Assembly: GCA_013152795.1 (NCBI GenBank)
Contig: JAADFS010000278.1
Coordinates: 1 to 5,102, forward strand
From: Deferribacteres bacterium
GTDB lineage: Bacteria; Nitrospirota; Thermodesulfovibrionia; UBA6902
DNA length: 5,102 nucleotides
Reading direction: 5' to 3'
The notes under the pieces were generated by a model that saw nothing but the letters and a program-made list of their open reading frames with translations, did no database searches and was not told where the DNA came from. The position numbers and the translations under genes are program-made. Of this stretch, positions 1-5,102 are shown in pieces (within the stretch, counting starts at the first letter, position 1; each line of letters begins with the position of its first letter).

Positions 1-307
1 CTTTTTCTATCCTGTATAAGGGGCCTGCTATTTTATGGGGGAAAAAAACGGTTATAGCCGCAGCAAGAACAATGGCGGCGGACAGCGACAGGATGACCGC
101 GGGCAGCAGGTAATCAAGGAAATTCTGCGCCTGAATATGAAACTGCCGGTAGCTGCCGCTTATCTCCCTGTAACTGTAAAGATAAAATATCACCGCCATA
201 AGCCCGATACCGGCCGCGGCGATTGAGATGACCCTGAAAAAAAGTCTCATCTGCATCTGTCTCTTGACAGAGAAGTTTATCTTTTTCCTCCTGTTTCTGG
301 CGCTCAT
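1..307 (-). CDS. Two-helix membrane protein with HAMP-type start (3' end outside window)
   Basis: This is the first 102 residues of a gene that continues past the left edge. It starts at the ATG at 307-305, preceded by AAAGGGG about 6 nt upstream. The stop of the cytochrome gene lies only 13 nt before the start, so the two are probably co-transcribed. A basic N-terminus (residues 4-21, many R and K) is followed by a hydrophobic helix at about 22-44, a short loop of roughly 20 residues, and a second helix at about 67-89. The chain then reads PHKIAGPLYRIEK, which matches the opening of HAMP linkers, where a Pro sits just after the membrane segment. The loop is too short for a classical ligand-binding sensor domain. 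Small proteins of this build are often labelled methyl-accepting chemotaxis-like or HAMP-domain proteins and occur beside multiheme cytochromes in anaerobes. Whether a signalling domain follows cannot be seen. The membrane and HAMP calls are firm; the role is unknown. Confidence 0.8.
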   Translation of the reverse strand, partial: MSARNRRKKINFSVKRQMQMRLFFRVISIAAAGIGLMAVIFYLYSYREISGSYRQFHIQAQNFLDYLLPAVILSLSAAIVLAAAITVFFPHKIAGPLYRIEK

Positions 308-320
308 TTCAACCCCTTTC

Positions 321-1439
321 TCAGTAACCCTTTATGTGGCATTTAATGCATATATCCTTATTCATATCCATTCTTGCAAAGTACATTTTCCTGCCTCCGT
401 GCGGCATGTGGCAGGTCACACACGTTATCACCCCGCCTTCAATCGTGGGGAGGTCATCCGGCGTTCTGACTTTTTCCCCCCTTGCCCTCACCCCGACCGG
501 ATGGGAGGCATTCTGGATATGGCATTTCTTGCATACCTCGATTGCTGAATACCTTGCGTCAGCAAGACCCGGGGCGTGTCTGTCATCGACTCCAGCGGGA
601 GCAATCTCCGTCAGCCATAGCGACAGTCTGGACGGCTTGTTTGCAAACACCATCAGGTATATGCCCTCTGAATCCGGTGTCCTGAAGGCCCTTAAACTGT
701 TTATCAGGGGAAGATCCCCGCTGTCCTCTTCCGGCGTTACGGCACGGGAAAAGTCCTCCGAGGTATCAAAACTCAGCTCTTCCGACTTCATCACATTTCC
801 GTATATATCCCTGGAGACGACCCTGTAATAGTACTTATTGTTGTTTTTCAGGCCGTTAAGTATTATCATGTGTTTTTTCGTGAACTGCCCTCCGATTGCC
901 AATCTGCGTATATAACCTTCTTCCCCGCTGTATTCTATCTCCGAAGTCGCCGGGGCATCGGTAAGCCACGAGACGGCAGCCTCTGCAAAAATACCCCTTT
1001 TTACCTCCTCCAGCGTCACATCCGATATATGCTTCAGCAAAAAATTCTCATCGCTGTATTCCTCCACTTCCGGGAGAGCCAGATTTATCCGGTAAACCCT
1101 GCTGTCCGCTCCGCTGTCATCCGTTAAGACCGCCTCAAGCATGTATCTGCGGCCGCTCTTAATATTATCAAGGTATAGTATCCCTTCCTTCTGAAAAAAC
1201 GGAAAGGTTATAAGTGTCTTCTGAACCTCCGCCTGTGACCTTCCCTGCACAATATGGCATAATTCACATCTGTCCTTCGCCACGCTGTGAGGGTATGGGC
1301 TGGCAAGGGCCTCAGTGTATATCTTTTCGTGGCATCCGGCACAGCCTTCGGCTTTTAAATCCGTCCCGGATATGGAACCCCCTGAAAATAAAATGCAGAT
1401 AAACAATGCAAGTGATATAAAAAAAAGCGATCGAATCAT
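321..1439 (-). CDS. Exported pentaheme c-type cytochrome with fibronectin-III-like domain
   Basis: This is a 372-residue secreted cytochrome. Residues 1-25 form a signal peptide: MIRS, then a hydrophobic run, then GGSISG, with likely cleavage near 24-26. Five CXXCH heme-attachment motifs are visible: CAGCH 33-37, CELCH 58-62, CKKCH 303-307, CVTCH 340-344 and CIKCH 364-368. Candidate distal His ligands are H51, H313 (in NASHP) and H347. Two hemes lie N-terminal and three C-terminal, separated by about 240 heme-free residues. Within that stretch, about 138-227 resembles a fibronectin-III or purple-acid-phosphatase N-terminal fold (WLTDAPATSEIEY, then YYYRVVSRDIYGN and a final SFDT). The chosen ATG at 1439 has AAAAGGA 8 nt upstream. 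An in-frame ATG at 1469 (ten residues longer) has no ribosome binding site and would put extra residues before the signal peptide. The protein probably carries electrons in the periplasm or at the cell surface; its partner is not shown by the sequence. The gene is followed at once by the HAMP-type membrane protein. Confidence 0.9.
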   Translation of the reverse strand: MIRSLFFISLALFICILFSGGSISGTDLKAEGCAGCHEKIYTEALASPYPHSVAKDRCELCHIVQGRSQAEVQKTLITFPFFQKEGILYLDNIKSGRRYMLEAVLTDDSGADSRVYRINLALPEVEEYSDENFLLKHISDVTLEEVKRGIFAEAAVSWLTDAPATSEIEYSGEEGYIRRLAIGGQFTKKHMIILNGLKNNNKYYYRVVSRDIYGNVMKSEELSFDTSEDFSRAVTPEEDSGDLPLINSLRAFRTPDSEGIYLMVFANKPSRLSLWLTEIAPAGVDDRHAPGLADARYSAIEVCKKCHIQNASHPVGVRARGEKVRTPDDLPTIEGGVITCVTCHMPHGGRKMYFARMDMNKDICIKCHIKGY

Positions 1440-1697
1440 GCCATTATTCCTTTTCATAAAAATTATCATGGTTTTTTATAATAAAACAGATAAGTTCCAT
1501 CCTGCGGTTCAACCCCTGACATTCCAAACCCTGCTGCCATCGATATATCGTTGCTTTTTTTTCGGTAAAACGCAACAACTTCTTTAGGGCTCAACTCAAT
1601 TGTAGGGTAAAAGAACAATAAATATACGGCAAAATTCCCGGTGAAAACAGAGGGCAGGAAAACAAAATCCTTGATTGCGTGGGAGAATAAAATTATT
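1440..1697. other. Divergent intergenic region, cytochrome side
   Basis: This stretch separates the leftward cytochrome gene from the promoter of the rightward prs operon. It must hold the cytochrome promoter, but I see no convincing -35/-10 pair on the minus strand. The ribosome binding site of the cytochrome (AAAAGGAA on the minus strand, 1447-1454) lies at its left end. A 10-bp perfect palindrome, CGATATATCG, sits at 1541-1550 and touches a small inverted repeat at 1550-1576. I see no RNA gene and no credible ORF; the frames that are open here have no ribosome binding site and no recognisable protein character. Confidence 0.6.
1541..1576. repeat. Palindrome plus adjoining small hairpin
   Basis: CGATATATCG (1541-1550) is a perfect 10-bp palindrome. 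It overlaps by one base an inverted repeat with arms GTTGC (1550-1554) and GCAAC (1572-1576), which can extend by four T-A pairs across a one-base bulge. It lies about 100 bp upstream of the cytochrome start, where an operator could sit. The T tract is inside the stem and does not follow it, so this is not a normal intrinsic terminator. Function is unproven; a chance AT-rich palindrome is possible. Confidence 0.35.
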
Positions 1698-1727
1698 TTT
1701 ACATTTATGTATTGTATCTGGTAAAAT
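1698..1727 (+). promoter_or_regulatory. Sigma-70-type promoter for the prs-rplY-pth operon
   Basis: A -35 box TTTACA (1698-1703) and a -10 box TAAAAT (1722-1727) are separated by 18 bp. Each matches the consensus at five of six positions. Transcription would start near 1734, giving prs a 5' leader of about 210 nt that includes the hairpin at 1746-1788 and palindromic repeat A. It is the best promoter-like pair I found between the cytochrome gene and prs on the plus strand. The same -10 and the same spacing recur in the tRNA-Leu promoter of this window, which supports the call. Confidence 0.6.
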
Positions 1728-1745
1728 TACAGGGTTGCAGTTTGA

Positions 1746-1788
1746 GTTTAACGTGCAATACCGCCGCTTTCGGGTGGCGATGTTAAAC
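1746..1788 (+). repeat. Stem-loop in the prs leader
   Basis: Outer arms GTTTAAC (1746-1752) and GTTAAAC (1782-1788) are perfectly complementary. Inside them CCGCC (1761-1765) can pair with GGTGG (1773-1777) around a 7-nt loop. The two stems are separated by an asymmetric internal loop (8 nt on the left, 4 nt on the right). No T tract follows, so a terminator is unlikely. The left arm reads TTAACGTGCAATA, close to the TTAACGTTGCATAA at the left end of the neighbouring repeat A, so it may be a decayed copy of the same element end. It could also be a leader RNA structure. Confidence 0.5.
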
Positions 1789-1876
1789 CTTAACGTTGCA
1801 TAAAGGGGCAGGAGAGCATGCCGTATAATCTTCAGACCCCCCTGCCCGCCGGCTATACTTTTATGCAACTGCAAGG
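1788..1876. repeat. Palindromic repeat, copy A (short form)
   Basis: This 89-bp imperfect palindrome is bounded by CCTT and AAGG. Perfect 10-bp arms GTTGCATAAA (1795-1804) and TTTATGCAAC (1860-1869) are followed inward by GGGCAGG (1806-1812) and CCTGCCC (1841-1847). The right arm carries an extra 11-bp segment, GCCGGCTATAC (1848-1858), with no partner on the left. Both ends match the ends of copy B at 4221-4499: the left 24 bp differ at only two positions. Copy A looks like copy B with its interior removed. There is no clear target-site duplication. It lies between the predicted promoter and the prs start codon, so it would be transcribed and could fold into a hairpin in the leader. No coding capacity; a non-autonomous MITE-like or REP-like element is the likeliest class. 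Confidence 0.75.
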
Positions 1877-1945
1877 CGAATTACCAGGGACACTGCTGAC
1901 TGCATGTATTACTCAAGGACTCTTCATTATTAAAGGGGGGGCGAT

Positions 1946-2890
1946 ATGCCGGAAGGAATAAAATTATTTACCGGTAATTCCAACAGGGCATTGGCTAAGG
2001 AGATTGCGAATGTTCTGGGAATCCCGGTTGGTGACGCCACGGTCTCGAATTTCAGTGACGGCGAGATAATGGTGCAGGTGAACGAAAATGTAAGGGGAGC
2101 GGACGTCTTTGTAATACAGTCGACATGCATGCCTGTAAACAACAACATAATGGAACTGCTCCTGATGATAGACGCCCTTAAAAGGGCCTCCGCAGCAAAA
2201 ATTACAGCGGTTATCCCCTATTACGGCTATGCCAGGCAGGACAGGAAGGTGGCGCCGCGGGTCCCTATATCCGCAAGACTGGTTGCCGACATGCTGACAA
2301 CCGTGGGAATAGACAGGATGCTCACTGTGGATCTGCACGCAGGGCAGATCCAGGGATTTTTCAGTATTCCTGTTGACCATCTCTACGCCGCCCCTGTACT
2401 GGCGGACTATGTGAAGAAAAAATATCTGAACGATCTCGTGATCGTCTCACCGGATGCCGGAGGCGTTGAGAGGGCGAGGGCCTTTGCAAAAAGGCTGAAC
2501 GCCTCACTGGCCATAATAGACAAGAGGCGTGAAAAGGCGAATGTCTCGCAGGTGATGCACGTCATCGGTGATGTAAACGGCAAAAACGCCATTGTCTTTG
2601 ACGACATGATTGATACAGCCGGCACAATCACCACTCAGGCTGCGGCTGCGATCAAGGAAAACGGTGCCAGGCGTGTTATAACAGCCTGCGCGCATGCAGT
2701 GCTTTCCGGCCCCGCGCTTGAGAGAATCAACGAATCGGTTCTTGAAGATGTAATTGTAACAAATACAATTCCTATGGATGAAAAACAGGAGAAATGCAAA
2801 AAACTTACTGTACTCTCAGTAGCCCCTCTGCTGGCAGAGGCAATAAAGAGAATACACGAAGAGACATCGGTCAGCTCTCTTTTTATGTAG
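1946..2890 (+). CDS. prs: Ribose-phosphate pyrophosphokinase (PRPP synthetase)
   Basis: Prs makes phosphoribosyl pyrophosphate from ribose 5-phosphate and ATP in the cytoplasm, the precursor for purine, pyrimidine, NAD, His and Trp synthesis. The 314-residue length is normal for the bacterial class I enzyme. Landmarks are FSDGE (36-40), the catalytic-loop RQDRK (97-101), the family signature DLHAGQIQGFFSIPVD (129-144) with the divalent-metal His131, SPDAGG (168-173), KRR (193-195), and the PRPP-binding loop VFDDMIDTAGT (217-227). All key residues appear intact. The ATG at 1946 follows a run of seven G (AAAGGGGGGG, 1932-1941) that serves as ribosome binding site. It is the first gene of the operon with rplY and pth. 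The leader contains a hairpin and palindromic repeat A. I see no known riboswitch, and no tRNA gene upstream. Confidence 0.98.
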   Translation: MPEGIKLFTGNSNRALAKEIANVLGIPVGDATVSNFSDGEIMVQVNENVRGADVFVIQSTCMPVNNNIMELLLMIDALKRASAAKITAVIPYYGYARQDRKVAPRVPISARLVADMLTTVGIDRMLTVDLHAGQIQGFFSIPVDHLYAAPVLADYVKKKYLNDLVIVSPDAGGVERARAFAKRLNASLAIIDKRREKANVSQVMHVIGDVNGKNAIVFDDMIDTAGTITTQAAAAIKENGARRVITACAHAVLSGPALERINESVLEDVIVTNTIPMDEKQEKCKKLTVLSVAPLLAEAIKRIHEETSVSSLFM

Positions 2891-2951
2891 AAAAATGATT
2901 ATACCGGCATGTCGGATTATCCCTTCAGGCCGGGATGGAGGTTGAAAGGAA

Positions 2952-3638
2952 ATGGAGAAAATACTAATCAAGGCGGACAAGAGGTCCGAACTGGGCAAAG
3001 GCGGCGCAAGAAGCCTGAGGAGAATGGGGCTGCTGCCTGCCGTTGTGTACTCGGAGGGCAATTCAACACCTATAAAAGTCAACAGGAAAGAGATGACGAA
3101 ACTCATTTCCTCAGGTGTCGGCGAGCATGCCCTGATCACCATTGAACTCAACGAAAACGGAGAAAAAACCGCTGAACACTCCGTGCTTGTAAAGGATTAT
3201 CAGAATGACCCCGTAACAGAGAAACTGCTGCATGTGGATTTCATGGAGGTTTCGCTTGAAAAGGTCGTAACTGTAACCGTTCCCCTCGTGATAACCACCA
3301 AGCCTGTCGGGGTTAAAATGGGCGGAATTCTTCAGCATCGCATGAGAGAGGTTGAAGTGGAATGCCTCCCCACCCAGATACCATCCAAGATCGAGGTTGA
3401 TGCGGGATTTGTAGAGATCGGTCATTCCCTGCATGTCAGAGACCTGCCGCAGTACGAAGGCGTGAAGATAGTTGATGATCCCGGCGAGGTCGTCCTTACC
3501 GTCACCGCGCCTGTAGAGGAAGCACCCGTTGAAGCCGCGGAGGAAGAGGCCGCCGAGCCGCAACTGGTCAAGGCCAAGGGCAAAGAGGGAGAAGAAGAGA
3601 CGAAGAAAGAAGAGAAAAAAACAAAGGAAGAGAAATAG
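2952..3638 (+). CDS. rplY: 50S ribosomal protein L25/general stress protein Ctc
   Basis: L25 of the long Ctc/TL5 type binds 5S rRNA in the large ribosomal subunit. Residues 1 to about 92 are the 5S-binding L25 domain, with RRMGLLPAVVYSEG (23-36) and the end of the domain at LLHVDF (92-97). A beta-rich C-terminal TL5 domain follows at about 98-186 (VTVPLVITTKPVGVKMGG, DLPQYEGVKI). The last 40 residues are low-complexity: first rich in Ala and Glu, then Lys and Glu (KGKEGEEETKKEEKKTKEEK), as in many long Ctc proteins, and probably disordered. The ATG at 2952 has GGAGG at 2937-2941, 10 nt upstream, with a second purine run AAAGGAA directly against the start. Sixty-one nt separate it from prs; pth starts 9 nt after its stop, so the three genes look co-transcribed. 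Confidence 0.96.
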   Translation: MEKILIKADKRSELGKGGARSLRRMGLLPAVVYSEGNSTPIKVNRKEMTKLISSGVGEHALITIELNENGEKTAEHSVLVKDYQNDPVTEKLLHVDFMEVSLEKVVTVTVPLVITTKPVGVKMGGILQHRMREVEVECLPTQIPSKIEVDAGFVEIGHSLHVRDLPQYEGVKIVDDPGEVVLTVTAPVEEAPVEAAEEEAAEPQLVKAKGKEGEEETKKEEKKTKEEK

Positions 3639-3647
3639 TCTGATATC

Positions 3648-4202
3648 ATGTGGCTTGTGGCCGGCCTGGGCAATCCGGGTGACGATTATGCGAAGACCAG
3701 GCATAATATCGGTTTCATGGTTATTGATGCCGTGGCAGCCAGATCATCAATCACTGTAAAACAAAAAACGGCAAATTACATATTCGGAAGGGGCTTTATC
3801 GGGGAGCAGGAAGCGATCCTCATAAAGCCCCTGACTTTTATGAACCGCAGCGGTATCGCGGTGAAGGACGCTGCCAAGAGATATGACACGGACGGTATCC
3901 TCGTGGTGCATGATGACATCGATCTTCCGGCGGGTGTGGTCAGGATCAGGAAGTCCGGCTCCTCCGGCGGCCACAATGGGATTGAATCCATTATAAATGC
4001 ACTGGGCACACGTGATTTCATCCGGGTAAAGGTAGGAATCGGCCGCTCAGACAGAATACCGCCCGAGCAATATGTCCTCCGCCCCTTTAACAGGCAGGAG
4101 CTGGAGGTAATGGAAGAGGCCGTTGAAAAAGCGGCTGAGGCTGTGACGGTTGTACTGAACAAAGGGGTATCCTATGCCCAGAACATATTTCACCGCCAAT
4201 AA
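3648..4202 (+). CDS. pth: Peptidyl-tRNA hydrolase
   Basis: Pth cleaves the ester bond of peptidyl-tRNAs that fall off the ribosome and so recycles tRNA; it is usually essential. The 184 residues fit the bacterial family. The N-terminus GLGNPGDDYAKTRHNIGF (6-23) contains Asn9 and the catalytic His19. PLTFMNRSG (61-69) holds Asn66, HDDIDLPAG (88-96) the catalytic Asp89, and SGGHNG (106-111) Asn110; these correspond to N10, H20, N68, D93 and N114 of the E. coli enzyme. The ATG at 3648 lies 9 nt after the rplY stop. There is no strong ribosome binding site directly before it; the nearest purine-rich stretch is inside the end of rplY, so translational coupling to rplY is likely. It ends the operon: the next features downstream, palindromic repeat B and a tRNA, face or flank it from the other side. 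Confidence 0.98.
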   Translation: MWLVAGLGNPGDDYAKTRHNIGFMVIDAVAARSSITVKQKTANYIFGRGFIGEQEAILIKPLTFMNRSGIAVKDAAKRYDTDGILVVHDDIDLPAGVVRIRKSGSSGGHNGIESIINALGTRDFIRVKVGIGRSDRIPPEQYVLRPFNRQELEVMEEAVEKAAEAVTVVLNKGVSYAQNIFHRQ

Positions 4203-4220
4203 CCCCTCTTAACATCATAA

Positions 4221-4499
4221 CCTTAATGTTGCATAAACGGGCAGAGGAGTCTGCCGGAAAACCTTTATAAAGCGATAGATATTGGAAATATGTCTCTGTT
4301 GCAGGAAATAACGGGAAAAAGGCCGTCCTCCGTGTCGGTTAACCGTGTCCGTTTCTGTTGTTTGTCTTTTACGGTCACGGACAACGGCACGGTCAGTCAG
4401 TTGATATGGCGTGCGGAATATTTCCTTAAGGTATCGCAGATAAAGCTTTCCCGGCAGACTCCTCTGCCCCGCTGGCGGTATCTTTATGCCACTGTAAGG
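4221..4499. repeat. Long palindromic repeat, copy B (MITE-like hairpin element)
   Basis: This 279-bp element fills the gap between pth and tRNA-Leu and is palindromic over most of its length. Its ends are CCTTAATGTTGCATAAA (left) and, on the opposite strand, CCTTACAGTGGCATAAA (right). Next come GGGCAGAGGAGTCTGCCGG (left, 4239-4257) and its inverse (4451-4469), each of which also contains a small hairpin GGCAGA/TCTGCC. The arms go on through GCGATA and GGAAATAT (4284-4291), inverse ATATTTCC (4417-4424). A central stem pairs 4330-4352 with 4371-4392 around an 18-nt loop (4353-4370). ATAA directly flanks both ends (4217-4220 and 4500-4503), a possible 4-bp target duplication. No ORF of protein character is present and no transposase is nearby. 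Its ends match copy A at 1788-1876. It could act as a structured barrier between the convergent pth and tRNA transcripts, but lacks the T tract of a standard terminator. Confidence 0.75.
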
Positions 4500-4505
4500 A
4501 TAATA

Positions 4506-4591
4506 TGGTGCCGGCGGTGGGAGTTGAACCCACACGGGCCGAAGCCCATCGGATTTTGAGTCCGACGCGTCTGCCATTCCACCACGCCGGC
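4506..4591 (-). tRNA. tRNA-Leu (anticodon CAA), CCA encoded
   Basis: This is an 86-nt class II tRNA including its genomic CCA. The acceptor stem GCCGGCG (5' end at 4591) pairs perfectly with CGCCGGC (4510-4516), followed by discriminator A and CCA (4506-4508). The anticodon stem TCGGA/TCCGA encloses the loop CTCAAAA, giving anticodon CAA (4556-4558), which reads the Leu codon UUG. The long variable arm GGGC-TTCG-GCCC and the discriminator A73 are typical of tRNA-Leu. The T-arm reads GTGGGTTCAACTCCCAC. It is transcribed leftward from the promoter at 4632-4661. Its 3' end lies only 6 bp from palindromic repeat B. Confidence 0.97.
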
Positions 4592-4631
4592 TGTGAAGAA
4601 CCTTCAGAGCAATGAACTTTCACATCCAGAG

Positions 4632-4661
4632 ATTTTAGCACAGTCACCGCTGTAATGTCAT
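4632..4661 (-). promoter_or_regulatory. Promoter of tRNA-Leu
   Basis: On the minus strand ATGACA (4661-4656) and TAAAAT (4637-4632) are separated by 18 bp, each matching the sigma-70 consensus at five of six positions. The start point would be near 4625, about 34 nt before the mature tRNA 5' end. It lies between the end of the MotE-like gene and the tRNA, so the tRNA probably has its own transcript, though read-through from the gene upstream is also possible because no terminator is visible between them. Confidence 0.6.
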
Positions 4662-4701
4662 ACGGTAAACAGCCTTCCCGGAAATTCAAGGGGGAATAAT
4701 G

Positions 4702-5102
4702 TTACTTTTTCAGCCTTGCTATCTCTTTTGTCAACAGCGTAGCCTTGCGGGGCTTCATGTTGCCTATTACAAGGCCGGCCTTTTTGCTCTTCATCTTAAG
4801 CAGTATCTGCACCGCTGTCTTATTGTCAAGCCCTGAAAGCCTCGATGCAGCATCCTCAGGCGCCATGGCCTCGTAAGCCTTTGCAATATGCTTCAACCTC
4901 TTGTTGCTTGTCTCCTCCGCCTTTTTCAGCGATTTGTCTATGTCCTTCAGAAGCTTCTCATACCTCTCTATGTCCCGGCTTACCTCGTCTTTCAGTATCC
5001 TGAGCCTCGCGGTCTCCTGCCTTACCATCTCTTCTTTCTTCTGGAGCGCAAGACGCTGCTGCTCGATAAGGCTTACCACGTCTTCTTCCGCAAAGGCGCT
5101 GA
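4702..5102 (-). CDS. motE: MotE-like flagellar motor chaperone (5' end outside window)
   Basis: The last 132 residues of a gene that begins beyond the right edge are visible. The first residues, SAFAEED, look like the end of a signal peptide with a cleavage site after AFA, which fits an exported or membrane-anchored N-terminus. About residues 10-70 are a charged heptad-like stretch rich in Glu, Lys, Arg and Leu, predicted to be a coiled coil. Residues about 75-130 (AYEAMAPEDAASRLSGLDNKTAVQILLKMKSKKAG, then MKPRKATLLTKEIARLKK) match the MgtE_N-like helical repeat found at the C-terminus of MotE. MotE works in the periplasm, where it supports stator protein MotC in related systems. A GTG at 5079 could be mistaken for a start, but the upstream frame stays open and reads as a signal-peptide end. 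Flagellar neighbours cannot be seen here. Family call fairly sure; exact role inferred. Confidence 0.75.
   Translation of the reverse strand, partial: SAFAEEDVVSLIEQQRLALQKKEEMVRQETARLRILKDEVSRDIERYEKLLKDIDKSLKKAEETSNKRLKHIAKAYEAMAPEDAASRLSGLDNKTAVQILLKMKSKKAGLVIGNMKPRKATLLTKEIARLKK

Noticed and set aside
228..828. Plus-strand open frames over the HAMP and cytochrome genes
   Set aside because: They are antisense shadows of minus-strand genes with clear signal peptide, heme motifs and ribosome binding sites.
1498..1525. Sequence resembling a tRNA T-arm (GGTTCAACCCC)
   Set aside because: No acceptor, D or anticodon stems can be built around it. A tRNA-Gln sometimes precedes prs in related operons, but none is present here.
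1559..1586. Weak sigma-28-like promoter upstream of the cytochrome (TAAAG ... ACCGAAAA on the minus strand)
   Set aside because: The -35 half matches poorly, the spacing is one base off, and the match overlaps a T/A tract, so chance is a sufficient explanation.
1596..1874. Open frame of 92 codons on the minus strand between the cytochrome gene and prs
   Set aside because: It has no ribosome binding site and runs through repeat A, the hairpin and the prs promoter. It shares the peptide YATLR with another open frame at 4215-4577 only because both cross the same repeat end.
4239..4257. Intrinsic terminator for pth at the GGCAGA/TCTGCC hairpin
   Set aside because: The stem is only 6 bp and is followed by a purine-rich stretch with no T tract; it is better explained as the subterminal part of repeat B.
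4215..4577. Open frame of 120 codons on the minus strand across repeat B and tRNA-Leu
   Set aside because: It starts inside the tRNA gene and reads through the palindrome; no protein family character and no ribosome binding site.
5077..5079. GTG as the start of the MotE-like gene
   Set aside because: The frame remains open to the window edge and the upstream residues SAFAEED look like a signal-peptide cleavage region, so the true start is outside the window.

Overview
The window is an ordinary bacterial chromosomal segment with four blocks. Its most unusual content is a pair of related palindromic repeats between genes. Balanced base composition, a periplasmic multiheme cytochrome paired with a HAMP-type membrane protein, the prs-rplY-pth order and a MotE-type flagellar gene together suggest an anaerobic, motile Gram-negative lineage such as Nitrospirota (Thermodesulfovibrionia-like) or Desulfobacterota. 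That placement is an inference from gene content and was not tested by phylogeny.

Layout. Bases 1-1439 (minus strand) hold a two-gene unit: an exported pentaheme cytochrome c with a fibronectin-III-like middle, followed 13 nt later by the start of a two-helix membrane protein with a HAMP beginning that runs off the left edge. Bases 1440-1945 are the divergent intergenic region. They contain a good sigma-70-type promoter for the rightward operon, a hairpin, and an 89-bp palindromic repeat (copy A) that lies in the predicted mRNA leader. Bases 1946-4202 (plus strand) form the housekeeping operon prs (PRPP synthetase), rplY (ribosomal protein L25/Ctc) and pth (peptidyl-tRNA hydrolase), with short spacers. 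Bases 4221-4499 are a 279-bp, nearly full-length palindromic element (copy B) whose ends match copy A. Bases 4506-4661 carry a minus-strand tRNA-Leu(CAA) with encoded CCA and its own promoter. Bases 4702-5102 are the 3' part of a minus-strand MotE-like gene.

How they fit together. prs supplies PRPP for nucleotide, His and Trp synthesis. rplY and pth serve the ribosome and recycling of peptidyl-tRNA, so the rightward operon is a growth and translation unit. The leftward pair looks like a periplasmic electron-transfer protein with a membrane partner. No phage, CRISPR, toxin-antitoxin or defence system is visible. The best candidate for something undescribed is the palindromic repeat family: a long hairpin form and a short internally deleted form, one of them placed between a housekeeping promoter and its start codon.
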